64,000 nt of DNA. It comes from Morinoia aosen (Eukaryota > Arthropoda > Malacostraca > Amphipoda > Talitridae). The position numbers and the translations under genes were made by a program. The DNA lies in assembly GCA_030386875.1 (NCBI GenBank), contig CM059571.1:30622355-30686354 (forward strand), given 5' to 3'. The notes beneath the pieces are model-generated. The model searched no databases. It was not told the DNA's origin and worked only from the letters and a program-made list of their open reading frames with translations. Shown here one piece after another: positions 1 to 10,675 of this stretch (position 1 is its first letter; every line of letters begins with the position of its first letter).

Positions 1-1214
1 AAATCTAATGAAGACAGAAGAGGAGATGTCTCATCTTTGAGATGATGATCACGGTCAGCTTTAGATTTGAATGAGTCGTTTGTTCTTACATCACATTCAG
101 TTTCAAGGAGAGCAACATGCCCACCCCAATACTCTCCGTTTTGCACACAGCGTTCACAACCATTGTAGCCGGAGTGTCCAATTATCTGCTTCAAATAGCT
201 CCTCATTGGAGCATCACAAATAAAAGGGCCAATCTCAATAGGCACACTGCCCAACTCTGAGCATAGCCCCCTTGTTTTCAAAGTCATCAAGTCTTTGATG
301 AACTGGTCAAGAAAAATTTCTGGTGGTGGAAGCAACTTGTCACGAGTGTTTGTGCAATACAAACCTGCACACACAACCTTTTCAATGTGCATAAACTTCA
401 CTAAAATTGGATATGCACAAAATTTTCTTGAATATGTGTACAGAGGAATACTGTCAATATTAACACACAAATTCAATTTTGGAAAATTAGGCATTGAAGA
501 GTTGTTTACTAATTCTGCACAACATCTAATCCAGTCTTCAAAATGAACATACTCTCCAAATTCACTCATTGTTTCGACGTTCACAGCTTTATACGATTTT
601 TTTAGAGCTTTGGCAGTCTTCGGAATAGATGGGTTAATCACATTTAAATCGCATAACAGTCTAATTAAACAATCACTTGACAATTGTTTTTCAGAGGTGG
701 CCCATTTAGCTAAGATCTCACCCAATAATTCTTCACGATTGTCCGATGTAGTTGGTGAAGTAACGCTAAAATTGCAATCTCGGACACAATTGCTTGAACC
801 ATCACTGAAGACATCACTTGAGGAGTCGCTATGAAATGAAGATGTGTCACTATGCTCAGGAGCATCACTGATTGAGCTCAGACATTCTTCTGGAGGTTCT
901 TTGATTGACCCTATGCGTTTAGAAACATCACGTATTGAATTTTGACTGTTACATGGAGCAATGTCTTCATTGAACATGTCTGATCTGTTATCAGGAAGAG
1001 ACAACTTTGAGCAGTTCCCTTCAATAGCTTTATTGGAGGATTCTGGGATAAGTTCATCATAAAAACAAGATTTCGAATCACACCCATCTTCATCTGGAAG
1101 AGTATGAGAAACTGCTTCATCTGAATCATCTTCTGAAAAACTTCGTTCAACAATCCTTCGATGCTTCTGCCGCGTCGACAATTCAGAAAATAATTTGCGT
1201 TTCTGTGAAGGCAT
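1..1214 (-). CDS. Transposase-domain protein, 5' part (runs off left edge)
   Basis: The frame is open from the ATG at 1214-1212 to base 3 (404 codons) with no stop, so the gene continues outside the window. The N-terminus (MPSQKRKLFSELSTRQ) is basic, followed by an acidic Ser/Asp/Glu-rich stretch to about residue 150. From about residue 245 the protein has the signature of the transposase-domain proteins abundant in arthropod genomes: VNIDSIPLYTYSRKF (about 250-264), then CDAPMRSYLKQIIGHSG and a following CERC (about 332-356), a likely zinc-binding pair. This family resembles CACTA/Tnp2-like transposases; the superfamily is inferred, not proven. No intron is seen. It may be an active transposon gene or a recent copy, since no lesion is visible. 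Confidence 0.72.
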   Translation of the reverse strand, partial: MPSQKRKLFSELSTRQKHRRIVERSFSEDDSDEAVSHTLPDEDGCDSKSCFYDELIPESSNKAIEGNCSKLSLPDNRSDMFNEDIAPCNSQNSIRDVSKRIGSIKEPPEECLSSISDAPEHSDTSSFHSDSSSDVFSDGSSNCVRDCNFSVTSPTTSDNREELLGEILAKWATSEKQLSSDCLIRLLCDLNVINPSIPKTAKALKKSYKAVNVETMSEFGEYVHFEDWIRCCAELVNNSSMPNFPKLNLCVNIDSIPLYTYSRKFCAYPILVKFMHIEKVVCAGLYCTNTRDKLLPPPEIFLDQFIKDLMTLKTRGLCSELGSVPIEIGPFICDAPMRSYLKQIIGHSGYNGCERCVQNGEYWGGHVALLETECDVRTNDSFKSKADRDHHLKDETSPLLSSLD

Positions 1215-1929
1215 GGTAGATTACCAGCAGCAAGCTGACGAAGGTTTTTCTGAAAGTAACTTTCAAGCTGAATGACCCTGAGGGTTAAAAAAATATTCAC
1301 ATTGAATCATTTTAAAAGCAATGATGATTTTGCTTGTGTTGATCAGTTTGATCTCAAAACTCTACACCTCATATCAAAATACACCGTTAAAGTAAATCAC
1401 AATAGAACTTGTAGTGTTACATGTTTGAACAAGTTCTTAATAACTTGAGGGGGACAACTGTGTGATTTGATTAGAAAGTATGAGTTTTGCTGAGAAAGGA
1501 TCATTAGGTCGAAGGGGCTGTTGGGTCCTAAAATTAATTATGGTTACTGGTACTAGAACCCCCCAAAGAGGGGTCTAAAGATAGATGGTGGTGGTAAAAA
1601 ACCATGAATTTTTGACCAACATTTCAATAGAAATCAAAAGGAAAATGAAAAATCCAGTTTTGTAACTTTGCTAGCAATGTTACAAAGATTCTAAAACTGT
1701 CCAAGATTTTGTTCTAGAAAGTAAAAACTCAGACTTCCATTCCTATGAAATGTCCAAGAAAATTCCTTAAATTATGAAAAATATTCCTCATTTTCTCAAA
1801 AACTATGGCCAAAATCACGAAATTTACATGGAAGAAAATGTTATTCTTTTAAAAAAATACATATACTGGGCAAATTTCAGAGCAGCCTGTCCACAAATTA
1901 AAATTTAGTTTGATGTCCTCCTTAATCCT

Positions 1930-3560
1930 TATTATTGACTGTAGTTGGAACCTGGAAACTTTGATATCATATCTATAATAAGTTTTATGCCTATCTTTAT
2001 ACTTGTAAGGAATTTGAACTTACATATATATTTCACAAACAAAAATATTCCTGGAAAGTAATTTCCTGTTTTGAACAATAATGATAATAATTTTAATCAG
2101 AAGAAAAATCATTTTGAAGTTTCATTTTCACACTGAGCCATCAAAATATATCAAACACTAACATTATAGGAATGAAAGGATTGCTTAATGAGTATTGAAT
2201 TAGCATTCACTTAATAAGGTCTAAATGCTTCACAATTCACCAAGATAGGTCTTGGAGATTTGAAGTAATATTTAATGTGAGGTACTAATAGAAGCATCAT
2301 TGGAAGAATTGCTATGAGATGAACTTTATCTATCTCTAGGTTCAGGACTCAAGCAAATCTAGAGGGATATCACTGACTAAGCTTTCATTTGCATTACTGG
2401 ATGACTCTGAGATCAATTTATCGTACACACAAAGTTTGAAGTCAAACAAGTTTGCTTGGGCAAGTATGAAAAACTAATTCACGTCTGTTATCATTAGATT
2501 GAGAACAATCTTCAGGATGAACTCATTTTACAATCTTTAAACTCAAGCTCTCCCTTGATATTGTAGATTTGTAGAGTCAAGTGAGCAAAAGTTTATCAGA
2601 AAGTGTCTATCCGTACATATGAGTCATAATATGAGAATATTTCGTAAAATTTTTCTCAAATAATATTTCGGGTGTTAATTAACATTTACAATAGTTTTTT
2701 TCATAAATACACAGTGCTTAAACACAGTGATTAAATCAGAATAAGAATTATGTTACCACACGGTGAAAAAAAGGCCATATCAACTTAATCATTTTTTGTT
2801 TGGAAATTGGTACCTCTCACTTATCTTGAATAAATTTCTATGTCTATCTTTAAACGAACAAAATAGGCATTCACATATAGGTTCCTATATTTTCCATGCA
2901 CAAATTTTTACTGGAAAGTAGTTACCTGTAGTGAATAGGCAGAGTAATGTGCTTCATTAGAAGAAAATTGATTAACAAATTTCACATTTGCACTGAAACC
3001 AATCAAATAATTCCTATACCAACATTGTACAAATAATAAGATCCAAAGAGAAACATTGCCATAGTTTTCAATGAATGAGAGTTGAATGCTGCTCATTTCC
3101 TGAACAGCATCTTTCAGAGACAGATTCTAAATTGATATTTTGAAATTTTATACATACATATTTCAGTACATTATTCATCCCATAAACAATTTACACTACT
3201 AAAAGAAAAGATTATTTAAATTGGTAAGAATAAGTTACTAAATTTTCAGAAATTACAGCTCAACACAATAAATTTGAGTGTAAAGTGATATTTTACTATA
3301 ATTTTTGATCATACTGGGATTTTGCTAGCATCAGCCAGCTGTTATATTCATAAATCCTTGTTCATGACTGTACACAGTTTAACATGGTACAGTCATGTCT
3401 TATTTGTAATGGATACATATATATTTATAAAACATAAGCATTTCCCATGTTAATGCACAACGGTGAGCTTTAAAACCGTTCAATCAATTTTTGAAATCTT
3501 ACATCAGCAGTGAAGCAATTAAAAAAAAATTTAAATACCAACAATAGTATTCGGGAGTTA
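1930..3560. repeat. Diverged tandem duplications upstream of the transposase-domain gene
   Basis: Three related AT-rich blocks occur in order at about 1930-2160, 2800-3080 and 3430-3560. Shared marks include GGAAAGTA(A/G)TT(T/A)CCTG followed by AATCAGAAGAAAA-like or CATTAGAAGAAAA sequence and 'caatcaa...accaacattgta'. They are direct, strongly decayed copies of about 0.9 kb and include a piece of coding sequence (see 2275-2650). Confidence 0.5.
2275..2650 (-). pseudogene. Decayed copy of the 5' coding part of the 1-1214 gene
   Basis: Bases here align by eye with about 790-1200. For example 'catcattggaagaattgc' matches 'catcacttgaggagtcgc', 'gatatcactgactaagct' matches 'gcatcactgattgagctc', and 'ggatgactctgagatcaa' matches 'ggaggattctgggataag'. 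The copy is in the same minus orientation but full of stops and indels. This supports an old tandem duplication of the transposase gene's acidic N-terminal region. Confidence 0.5.
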
Positions 3561-3775
3561 GATCTTAGTTCTATGTCATGTATTGCATAAATTTGTAATT
3601 ATTGAGAATCAAAACTTTCACAGTTCAAGATATTATTTTCAAACCTAGAGAATGAGTTATATGTTACAAAACACTGCTCCAACTCGTGCAACTAAGTCAA
3701 ATAGCATGCTACTTCTTAGTAATTTATGTTACCAGCTGCGCTATTTCATGATTTCGACTTCATATCTTGAAGCAA

Positions 3776-4085
3776 TAAAAATACTTTCCAACAATAACCT
3801 ACGTATTTTATCTTAAAAATGAAGGTCATAAATCATGAAATAGAAAATATAATCAAATAAAGAACCTATTCATACCTAGTAAATTAGTAGCTAACTGTGG
3901 AATTACAGCGTTTAATCAGGCCCGTTAAGTGAATTTACCAATTTGAATTCCCAATGAGTCACGCACGGTCAGCAAGTGAAAGCTATGTAGCATGAATAGT
4001 TAACGAAATTTCAATACTTTCACAGCTAAAACCTATATAGTTTGACCCAATTTCCATATCTTGAATACTGTGACAGGCTAAATTT
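3776..4085 (+). repeat. Copy of the dispersed repeat found at 57,680-57,960 and 60,690-60,990
   Basis: It shares 'cctacgtattttatc', 'gaaggtcataaatcatga', 'tttaatcaggcccg', 'gtgaaagctatgtagcatg' and 'gtgacaggctaa' in the same order with the arms of the hAT-like element at 57.6-61.0 kb. This copy lacks the outer inverted termini, so it is a fragment. Confidence 0.7.
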
Positions 4086-4333
4086 TGGTATTTTCAAGGG
4101 AGTCACAGTATCACGAACGAGTATCCACACAAGCTGACAACAACTGAGAAACTGATCACTCATGTTTCCGAGTACCGACTCCCACTAATCCCAAGTATAA
4201 CTAAAGGGCCGTTTACACTGGTCTACATTTTGATGCAGGCTCACGTGTAGACGCCTCGTGTGGAGCTTCACAAGAGACATTTGCGTTTAGACTAGACACC
4301 ATTGGAGCGAGCCATGGAGCGCGCGCTACTCAA

Positions 4334-5303
4334 CAGGGCTGCCACTCTATATATTATATAGCTAGATCTAGATGTTTTTGCTGAAGCCTAGATGTAAAAT
4401 TTCGAACCTAGATATTAGCTATAAAATCTATATAGTTTTTTCAGCGTGCTAGAAATTTTCTAGCTAGAATTACATTTAAGCTATGTATATGATAGATTAC
4501 TGTAAATTCGAATTAGGAATTTACCATAATGGTGGGTTACTACTTCATTCTTATTATATTTGTTAATTCGCAAGCAAATTGTCTGAATAGTGTAGCAACC
4601 AAATTCTGATCATGTTATGTTCAGATTATGAACGACACCAAGACAGCTATTTCACGGTTCATAAGCTAAAGCACACTATCTCCAATTGCAAAACTAGTGA
4701 TGATATCAAAAAATCATGGAATAAAATGCACATACATTATCATGAATGTATTGTGGCCTCATTTTGACGAAAGAATGACCAATGATATTGGTAACAATGA
4801 GTTCAGTTTATAGTTGGATGGAAGCAATGATATTTCTATCATGAAACTACTTGGTGTATCAGTTATATACTAAAGCAATGCATCTAATAAAGTAGAATCA
4901 ACTTACTTAGTAATTGCAAAATAATTAAAAGTGATGAAGATAGCGGTGTGCAAGCCTTAAAACGATTGTTTATAAGTAGGAATCTGAGCATTGATAATTG
5001 CAATGCAATAGAGACTGACCTTTCTACTCGCAACACGTGTGGAATTGAAGAATATTTGGATACCAAGCTTTATTAGGGTAAATATCAGGATACTAGATAA
5101 TTCATATAAAGATAAATTGCCTAATATAAAGCTATTTATGATATAAATATCCTTATTTGCTATTGTTTAACTAATTTATTATAGTAGATAATTAATTCAT
5201 TTCTAGATATATTTTTGGATGTTTCATTTATAAATCTAGATATTTCTCGATATTTTTTGAGGTCACACTAGATTTTTTTGGTAAAACAAAAGTGGCAGCC
5301 ATG
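4334..5303 (+). mobile_element. Degenerate hAT-type DNA transposon, about 0.97 kb
   Basis: The ends are CAGGGCTGCC (4334) and GGCAGCCATG (to 5303), inverted repeats matching 9 of 10, of the CAG-starting hAT type. The flanking 8-mers (ctactcaa / cagcacaa) match only 5 of 8, so the target duplication has decayed or the end is slightly off. The interior carries a ruined transposase (4735-5077). AT-rich subterminal 'ctagat' motifs occur at both ends. Confidence 0.6.
4735..5077 (+). pseudogene. hAT transposase remnant
   Basis: The plus-strand frame, with stops, reads MNVLWPHFDERM, then DGSNDISIMKLLGVSVIY, then VQALKRLFISRNLSIDNCNA followed by IETD. This matches the hAT core pattern in which the first catalytic Asp (VDxSTDIS-like, here LDGSNDIS) is followed by a strand and a second 'GTDNA' Asp (here ETD). 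At least three stops and further indels make it non-functional. Only the central catalytic region is recognisable; the zinc-finger and C-terminal dimerisation parts are absent. Confidence 0.6.
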
Positions 5304-5773
5304 CAGCACAAAACCAGTCAGTGTGGCCTGCTGCTTTGAAATATGGATTGCTGTAGACGAGCCTGTGTGAATATTGTTGCTGCATCGTAGCTACGTAATC
5401 TCTTTTTTGTTTGCATGAGTGAAATGTTACTATATTCGTTCATTTTCATTAAAATAAAATGGAAAGCAGCCTCCTTATATTCGTAGCTTTTAGTCTGCCA
5501 AAGGCATTGATGGGCTTAGAAAATTTCAATTAGAAGCAGTGTAGTTTCTCGCGGCAGTGTTGAATCAGCCATTACAGGTGAGCGAGAGGCGCTACCTCAC
5601 TTGATGACTACTAACCGCACACTGACCGGTCTAGAGCTGCGCCTCGCAAGGCTCGCACACGTGCAACCGTTCCACGGATTCGAGCAAAGCGAATCGGGAA
5701 CTTCGGGCTCACACACACAAATATTACGTAGTTACGGAGGAAAATTATTCTATTTCAATAATTAATCCACTGT
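5304..5773. other. No feature recognised
   Basis: Mixed sequence with no long open frame and no repeat match seen within the window. Confidence 0.4.
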
Positions 5774-5977
5774 TGTCACCCCCAGAAACAGTTAATGAAT
5801 CTGGTACGGGAAGACACTGCTTCCACAAGGTTTATTCAAATGAAATAAATGTACGAGGAGTTCGTGAGACTCGAACTCAGGACTAGAGATCACTGCGCCA
5901 ACACGCTATCGACTGCGCTATCGATCACCCTAAAAGGTAATCGAAGCACAACGAAAGCAATGTTTGGCAATGTTTGC
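5774..5977 (-). repeat. tRNA-derived SINE-like repeat, inverted copy
   Basis: Read on the minus strand the unit runs GCTTTCGTTGTGCTTCGAT, then GATCGATAGCGCAGTCGATA (A-box/D-arm-like; stem GCGC with GCGT) and GAGTTCGAGTCTC (B-box-like; consensus GGTTCGANTCC). A tail ends in CTTCCCGTACCAGATT and TTTCTGGGGGTGAC. The D- and T-arms fold as in a tRNA, but the acceptor and anticodon stems do not, so it is a pol III promoter head of a SINE rather than a working tRNA. Confidence 0.6.
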
Positions 5978-5981
5978 CCTT

Positions 5982-6060
5982 GTGGAAGCAGTGTCTTCCC
6001 GTACCAGATTTATTAACTGTTTCTGGGGGTGACTAGACTTTGAGCTCTCGATACATATGG
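5982..6060 (+). repeat. Extra copy of the SINE tail module
   Basis: CTTGTGGAAGCAGTGTCTTC through TTTCTGGGGGTGACTAGAC and TTTGAGCTCT is present without the tRNA-like head. It sits between the two full units. Confidence 0.6.
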
Positions 6061-6096
6061 GAATAAAATATATCTGTCAGGACAGTGCGCCTGCTT

Positions 6097-6313
6097 TCAC
6101 TGTGCCAAACATTGCTTTCGTTGTGCTTCGATTACCTTTTAGGGTGATCGATAGCGCAGTCGATAGCGTGTTGGCGCAGTGATCTCTAGTCCTGAGTTCG
6201 AGTCTCACGAACTCCTCGTACATTTATTTCATTTGAAAAATCCTTGTGGAAGCAGTGTCTTCCCGTACCAGATTCATTAACTGTTTCTGGGGGTGACTAG
6301 ACTTTGAGCTCTT
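6097..6313 (+). repeat. tRNA-derived SINE-like repeat, direct copy
   Basis: Same order of A-box-like and B-box-like sequences and the same tail as the inverted copy at 5774-5977, nearly identical in sequence. Together they form an imperfect palindrome with a 120-bp centre. The low divergence implies recent duplication or gene conversion. Confidence 0.65.
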
Positions 6314-6319
6314 GAACTT

Positions 6320-8088
6320 ATGTTTTTGACTCTCATGTTGGAAGAATTGAGGGTCAGACTATTGCATGTAAAGGATAAGTAAAATAATATATGATTATCA
6401 AGAATACATCACATAATATTATGTAACTTTTCCTCAATTAAACTTAGGCTTGGGGGCATCTAGCATTGCCGTTAAATTAAAATTATAAAATATAGCTTAA
6501 AAACGATCGTATTTTTGCCAGCGTTATTCTATGGTCGAAATTACCGTCAAAAATCGACGGTAGATAACGGTCACCATTTTCGGTGGGCATTTATAACGTC
6601 TAAAATTACCGGTGATTACCAGTAATTTACTTACTGTTGGAAATCTTACGATAAACGATGGAAATCGATTATAAATACCGGTTCGCCGACGAAAAAATTT
6701 GGATTGGGTACTGGGAACATCGATAGATTTCTCAGAATGGTACATTATTATTGCTTGTGTATTATAACTTCATTGGTTATATGATAGTTTTTTGTTGTTT
6801 TCAATGGGAAAATAATTTAATACTTGAAAAAGTCGTATATCATTTTTTTTATAATACACATCATATTTTATTCATAATGCTCTTGCGGGAATAAAAGTCA
6901 GCTGTGCAATCGGTTGGACCTATTCTCAGAAAAGGTTGGACCTTTTAGCAGAAAAGGTCCAACCAGCATTCATTGTCTTGTTATACACGTCTTTCATCAT
7001 TCGTTCCCAGTTGTGTCAACCGGTGTGTGAAGACCCTCTGTATACCAAATTTTTTTTCAGTATACTTTTCAAGCAAGTAATTCGTGTTCGACTAAGCAAA
7101 GAAGTATCCATGTGAATCTTATTAAATATACGTAGTGTGCGGAAGATTTTCATCAAGCAACCTGAATCGTCAGCTGTTATGCAATTTATAAAAATGAAGA
7201 CTTGAGCTTCTGTTGAATCAACAGAAGCACAAAGAATCCTCTGGGTAAGTGACAGTTTCAAGAGATTCTGCTACTACGACAGAGGAACCGGAAATTGGAC
7301 GGTCCTCTGATGCATCTGCCACGTGCAGATACATTATGATACCCAGTATATATTACATGCGACGTACTTATGTTACGTAGAAGTATAACTGCAAGGCTAC
7401 GTGTACGGACCGCAGTGAACGATGCAATAAAGGAACAAGTCGTAACTTCCTATTTACGTGGGAAGTCTTCCGCGTTTAACAATAGTGAGAGCGTTGTTCA
7501 ACATTCTGTTGTGCGAGGAAAGGCGCGGTTGTCTGTAACGCGTTGTGCGGGCAGAGCATATATCTGTTATGTTTTTCGTTATGCATTCAAATAAAAAAAC
7601 TATGTTCAGTAGGAATCTAGTGGGAATCTTGTAAAAAATTTTCGGCATTAAATGGGGAGTAAATCAAATCAATCGTTTCAATTTGAGGAGTCTATTAACA
7701 GTCATATTACAGGGAATGAGGGCTTAAGGGGAATGGATTACTCAACCACATTTTTTTCGCAGGAGGGAGGGAATGACAATGACGATATCGGATCACCACA
7801 CACTCAGCCTCTTAGTGTCGCGTCAAATTGCCACCAAGATGACGCGAGCAGGAAGGAGTGTAATGAGAATTCCCTGTGCGTGAAATGAGGGAACCAGACG
7901 GCGATCGATGCACAGAAAAGTGGCAGGCTATTGAGTGCAGGCGCACTTAGTGTGTTCTTCTTGCTTATTAGCTGCGAAAAATAACTGTTGAAGCACCGAG
8001 TTAGAGGCAATCTTGCGAAACGCAAAACATTTGGAATCGGTGACGCGCATTTATTTCGCTGGTGTGCTTTGGCATTTGTAGGTAATAC
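6320..8088. other. No gene recognised; small inverted repeat at 6931-6975
   Basis: GGTTGGACC ... GGTCCAACC forms a short inverted repeat with a third GGTTGGACC between its arms. At 6520-6720 several ACCGT/ACGGT and ACCGG/CCGGT motifs occur in both orientations, suggesting a small decayed inverted-repeat element. A short open frame at 7652-7888 (78 codons) has no recognisable motif. Confidence 0.35.
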
Positions 8089-8345
8089 CAGTTGTTGCCG
8101 CGTGCGATAAAATGAGCGATAAACGATAAATGATAATTATCGCTGAGGTCTATCGTTTATCGTTTATCGCAAAGTTTTGCGAAATAATCGCTCATTTACT
8201 TACCGCTAGTCCCAATAATGAGGAACAATAAACGATAAATTCAAAGACGACTTTTGTAAAAATTAAAAAAAATTGCACGGCGGCAATCGTCACAACAGCA
8301 CGCCTGACGTTTTCAGACCTTAAAAACCTAATATGAGAGTTGCCA

Positions 8346-8385
8346 AGTGTGTGTGTGTGTGTGTGTGTCTGTGTGTCTGTGTGTA
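8346..8385. repeat. TG dinucleotide microsatellite
   Basis: A run of GT repeats with CTGTGT interruptions inside the hAT element. Confidence 0.85.
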
Positions 8386-8404
8386 GCTGGCCAATCACAG
8401 CTGC

Positions 8405-8535
8405 GCATGTTCAGCACTGGAACGCGTGTTTACCGTTTAGCGCATGTTTAGCACTGGAGCGCATGTTCACCGTGGAGCGCATGCTCAGCACTGGAGAGCA
8501 TGTTCACCGTGGTGCGCATGTTCAGCACTGCTGGT
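8405..8535 (+). repeat. Short tandem repeats derived from transposase codons
   Basis: Units of about 20-24 bases alternate GCGCATGTTCAGCACTGG and GCGCATGTTCACCGTGGA. The last unit runs directly into the codons of the hAT C-terminal motif (MFSTAGDVL). Confidence 0.6.
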
Positions 8536-8679
8536 GACGTCCTCAGGCCCAAACGTGCAAGCATGACCAGCGACAGGTTTGAGAAGCTGGTCTTCACCAA
8601 AGGAAACATGCAGCTCCTGGATGCTGTCTTGAGGAGGGAGGGAGAGTCTGACTCAGAGAGAGATACTTATGTGGAATAG
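8518..8679 (+). pseudogene. C-terminal fragment of hAT transposase
   Basis: Fifty-three codons and a TAG stop. It begins MFSTAGDVLRPKRASMTSD and continues through FEKLVFTKGNMQLL. This is the conserved hAT C-terminal pattern (xVFSxAGxxxxxxRxxLxxxxxExLxFLxxN). All upstream catalytic sequence has been lost, so this is a deletion derivative that relied on a transposase made elsewhere. Confidence 0.7.
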
Positions 8680-8983
8680 AACTTGTAGGCCATAGACTGG
8701 TTCCAGTGCCAGTTTTTGTTTAGTTTAATTAATTTTCACTGTGTAAAAATAGTGTGTATGCTTTTTTTAATATTTCAACTAAATAAAGGTACTTATCATT
8801 AATCGCTTTTGTTATCGCAAGTAAAAAAAATTTATCGATACCGTTTTACCGTTTATCGCTTACCGCAGGTTGGGTTTTGAAATTTTTTATCGTTTATTGT
8901 TGATCGCAGGTTGGGGGAAAAATTATCGTTCTATCGTTATCGCAAGTTGAAAAAAAGTTATCGCGGCAACCACTGGGTAATGC

Positions 8984-10660
8984 TATTCCTATTCCCATAT
9001 ACCGTCAATTGTAACGCAAAAGTTTGAATTCGCAACTGTGGGGGCCTCTCGCATTTGTTGCATTTCTAGTTCAATATGTTTGTAGTCAAAAATTTTGCGT
9101 GTTCATTAGCTGACTTAAATAAACTAGTTATAGATGTTAAATGAATCGTTTCATTTTCCCGTGTTGATCTGAGGTGCTAAGGTGGGTGAACAGACCAGAA
9201 GCTTACTATATTTCTAATTTTCACCTTCTCTATCATTTCTCCTGTGTTTTTTCGCTCTAAATTTTCCTTTTCCCCTCCAACTATGAGGTTTGAATCCCTC
9301 ACTACGGATGCAGGGAGGCGTCAGCAGCAACTGTTTCGTGACATATGATTCTAACTGCAGCAATAGCTAAACAGCCATTCGAAGTAAGTAGTATCAGAAG
9401 ATTTTTTGGGACCGCTCTCAGTAACTGAAAATCAAAAATAGTACATTTTTGTGATAATAGATCTGTTTTTTGCGCTGTTGTAAATTGTATCCCACTTCAA
9501 ACCGCGATCAGGTACGGTTATCTCCTGTTTAAGTAACTTTTTAGAGATACTCCTAAGAGATACTCCTAATTATACTATTTTAGGCAGAGATACGTGTCCG
9601 GATTTTCAAGCTGAAACTTTGAGATCAGGTATAGCTACGATACAGACGTAGATTTTATAAAATTTCATGCCAAGGAGGCAGCCAGGATTGTCGAAAACGT
9701 TGATTTGTGTCCTAACGTTGATTGTTGATAATTATCAACAATTCAGCTGTGCGCAGCATATACCATAATTTGAGACGTAAAGATGAAAAATTCACACCGG
9801 GTGACGAGTAATATTAAAGAATCATCAGAAAGCGCATAAACTCGATTTATCGAGGCTAGGTCCTGGCATCATAACGAAAGTAAACAAAAATTGGGTTCAG
9901 ATCAAAATCGAAGAAAAAATTCATAAAATCAATATGAACCACGTATTACAACTCCGTAAGACGAATTGAGAGCTATTACGATGTACGACTAACTGTATGA
10001 ATTTACAACAACTATCTTTGTGTTTACTAGTTTCTAGTTTTAACCAATATATGATCAATTGTCTATAAATGTATTTAGTATTTTTTGCTTAGGCTTCATT
10101 TTAAACTCGCCTGTGCTTTCTAATCTTTCGTTTAAATTTTACTGAAAGGTGTAACGTGATACGTTATGTGATGTAGAGTGCCCGTTACAGTTCTGGAAAT
10201 GCGATGCGGGCGTGCCGAGCTAGCACATATTTGATTTTTGGGCCGTATCGAGTTTGCACATATTGGATTTTTTCCTTCTTTTCTGGCCTCTTGTCCGGTG
10301 AGGCTAACGTTTGTTTAAAAAATGTAACTCTGAATTGATGATTTAAAATTTAAAGGAATTTTCCGCTCGTGAAATGCGGGTACTGGGGCCGAGATTTTTA
10401 ATGCGAGCAAATAATTCTGATCGCTCAGCAGATCACGTATCCGCTCAGACGTAGATAGCATTTGTCTACACTATTTTTTTTGCCATGTTAGTCGGGTCAT
10501 TGTTTCGTTCCAATTTCAGGTCCGTGTGCTTGACTGCCGAGACGAAACAAACAAGCGAAACAAGACGAGAGCGTGGGTCAGCGAGCACGACTCGGGCCCT
10601 TGTCGTTGATCAAGCCCGAGGTTAAGCACATATGCGTCCTCGCTCAAGCGCTAAGTAGTA
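8984..10660. other. No gene recognised; 22-bp perfect palindrome at 9721-9742
   Basis: No long open frames. The palindrome is AT-rich with centre GATAATTATC. A TTTCAGGT at about 10,516 could be a splice acceptor upstream of the 10,676 ORF. Confidence 0.4.
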
Positions 10661-10675
10661 ATCACAACACTAAGT

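Larger units (their letters stand above)
8089..8975 (+). mobile_element. hAT transposon, internally deleted, 8-bp target duplication
   Basis: The ends are CAGTTGTTGCCGCG and (reverse complement) CAGTGGTTGCCGCG. The flanks are ggtaatac (8081-8088) and ggtaatgc (8976-8983), 7 of 8 identical, the length expected for hAT. Subterminal regions contain many copies of TATCG/CGATA in both orientations (transposase-binding-like arrays). The only coding remnant is the C-terminal dimerisation tail at 8518-8679. Confidence 0.85.

Noticed and set aside
4207..4333. A MITE beginning GGGCCGTTTACACTGG.
   Set aside because: The sequence looks like an inverted-repeat end, but no matching opposite end was found in the following sequence.
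5860..6240. Functional tRNA genes.
   Set aside because: D- and T-arms are tRNA-like, but acceptor and anticodon stems do not pair, and the unit is repeated with a long tail; SINE heads fit better.
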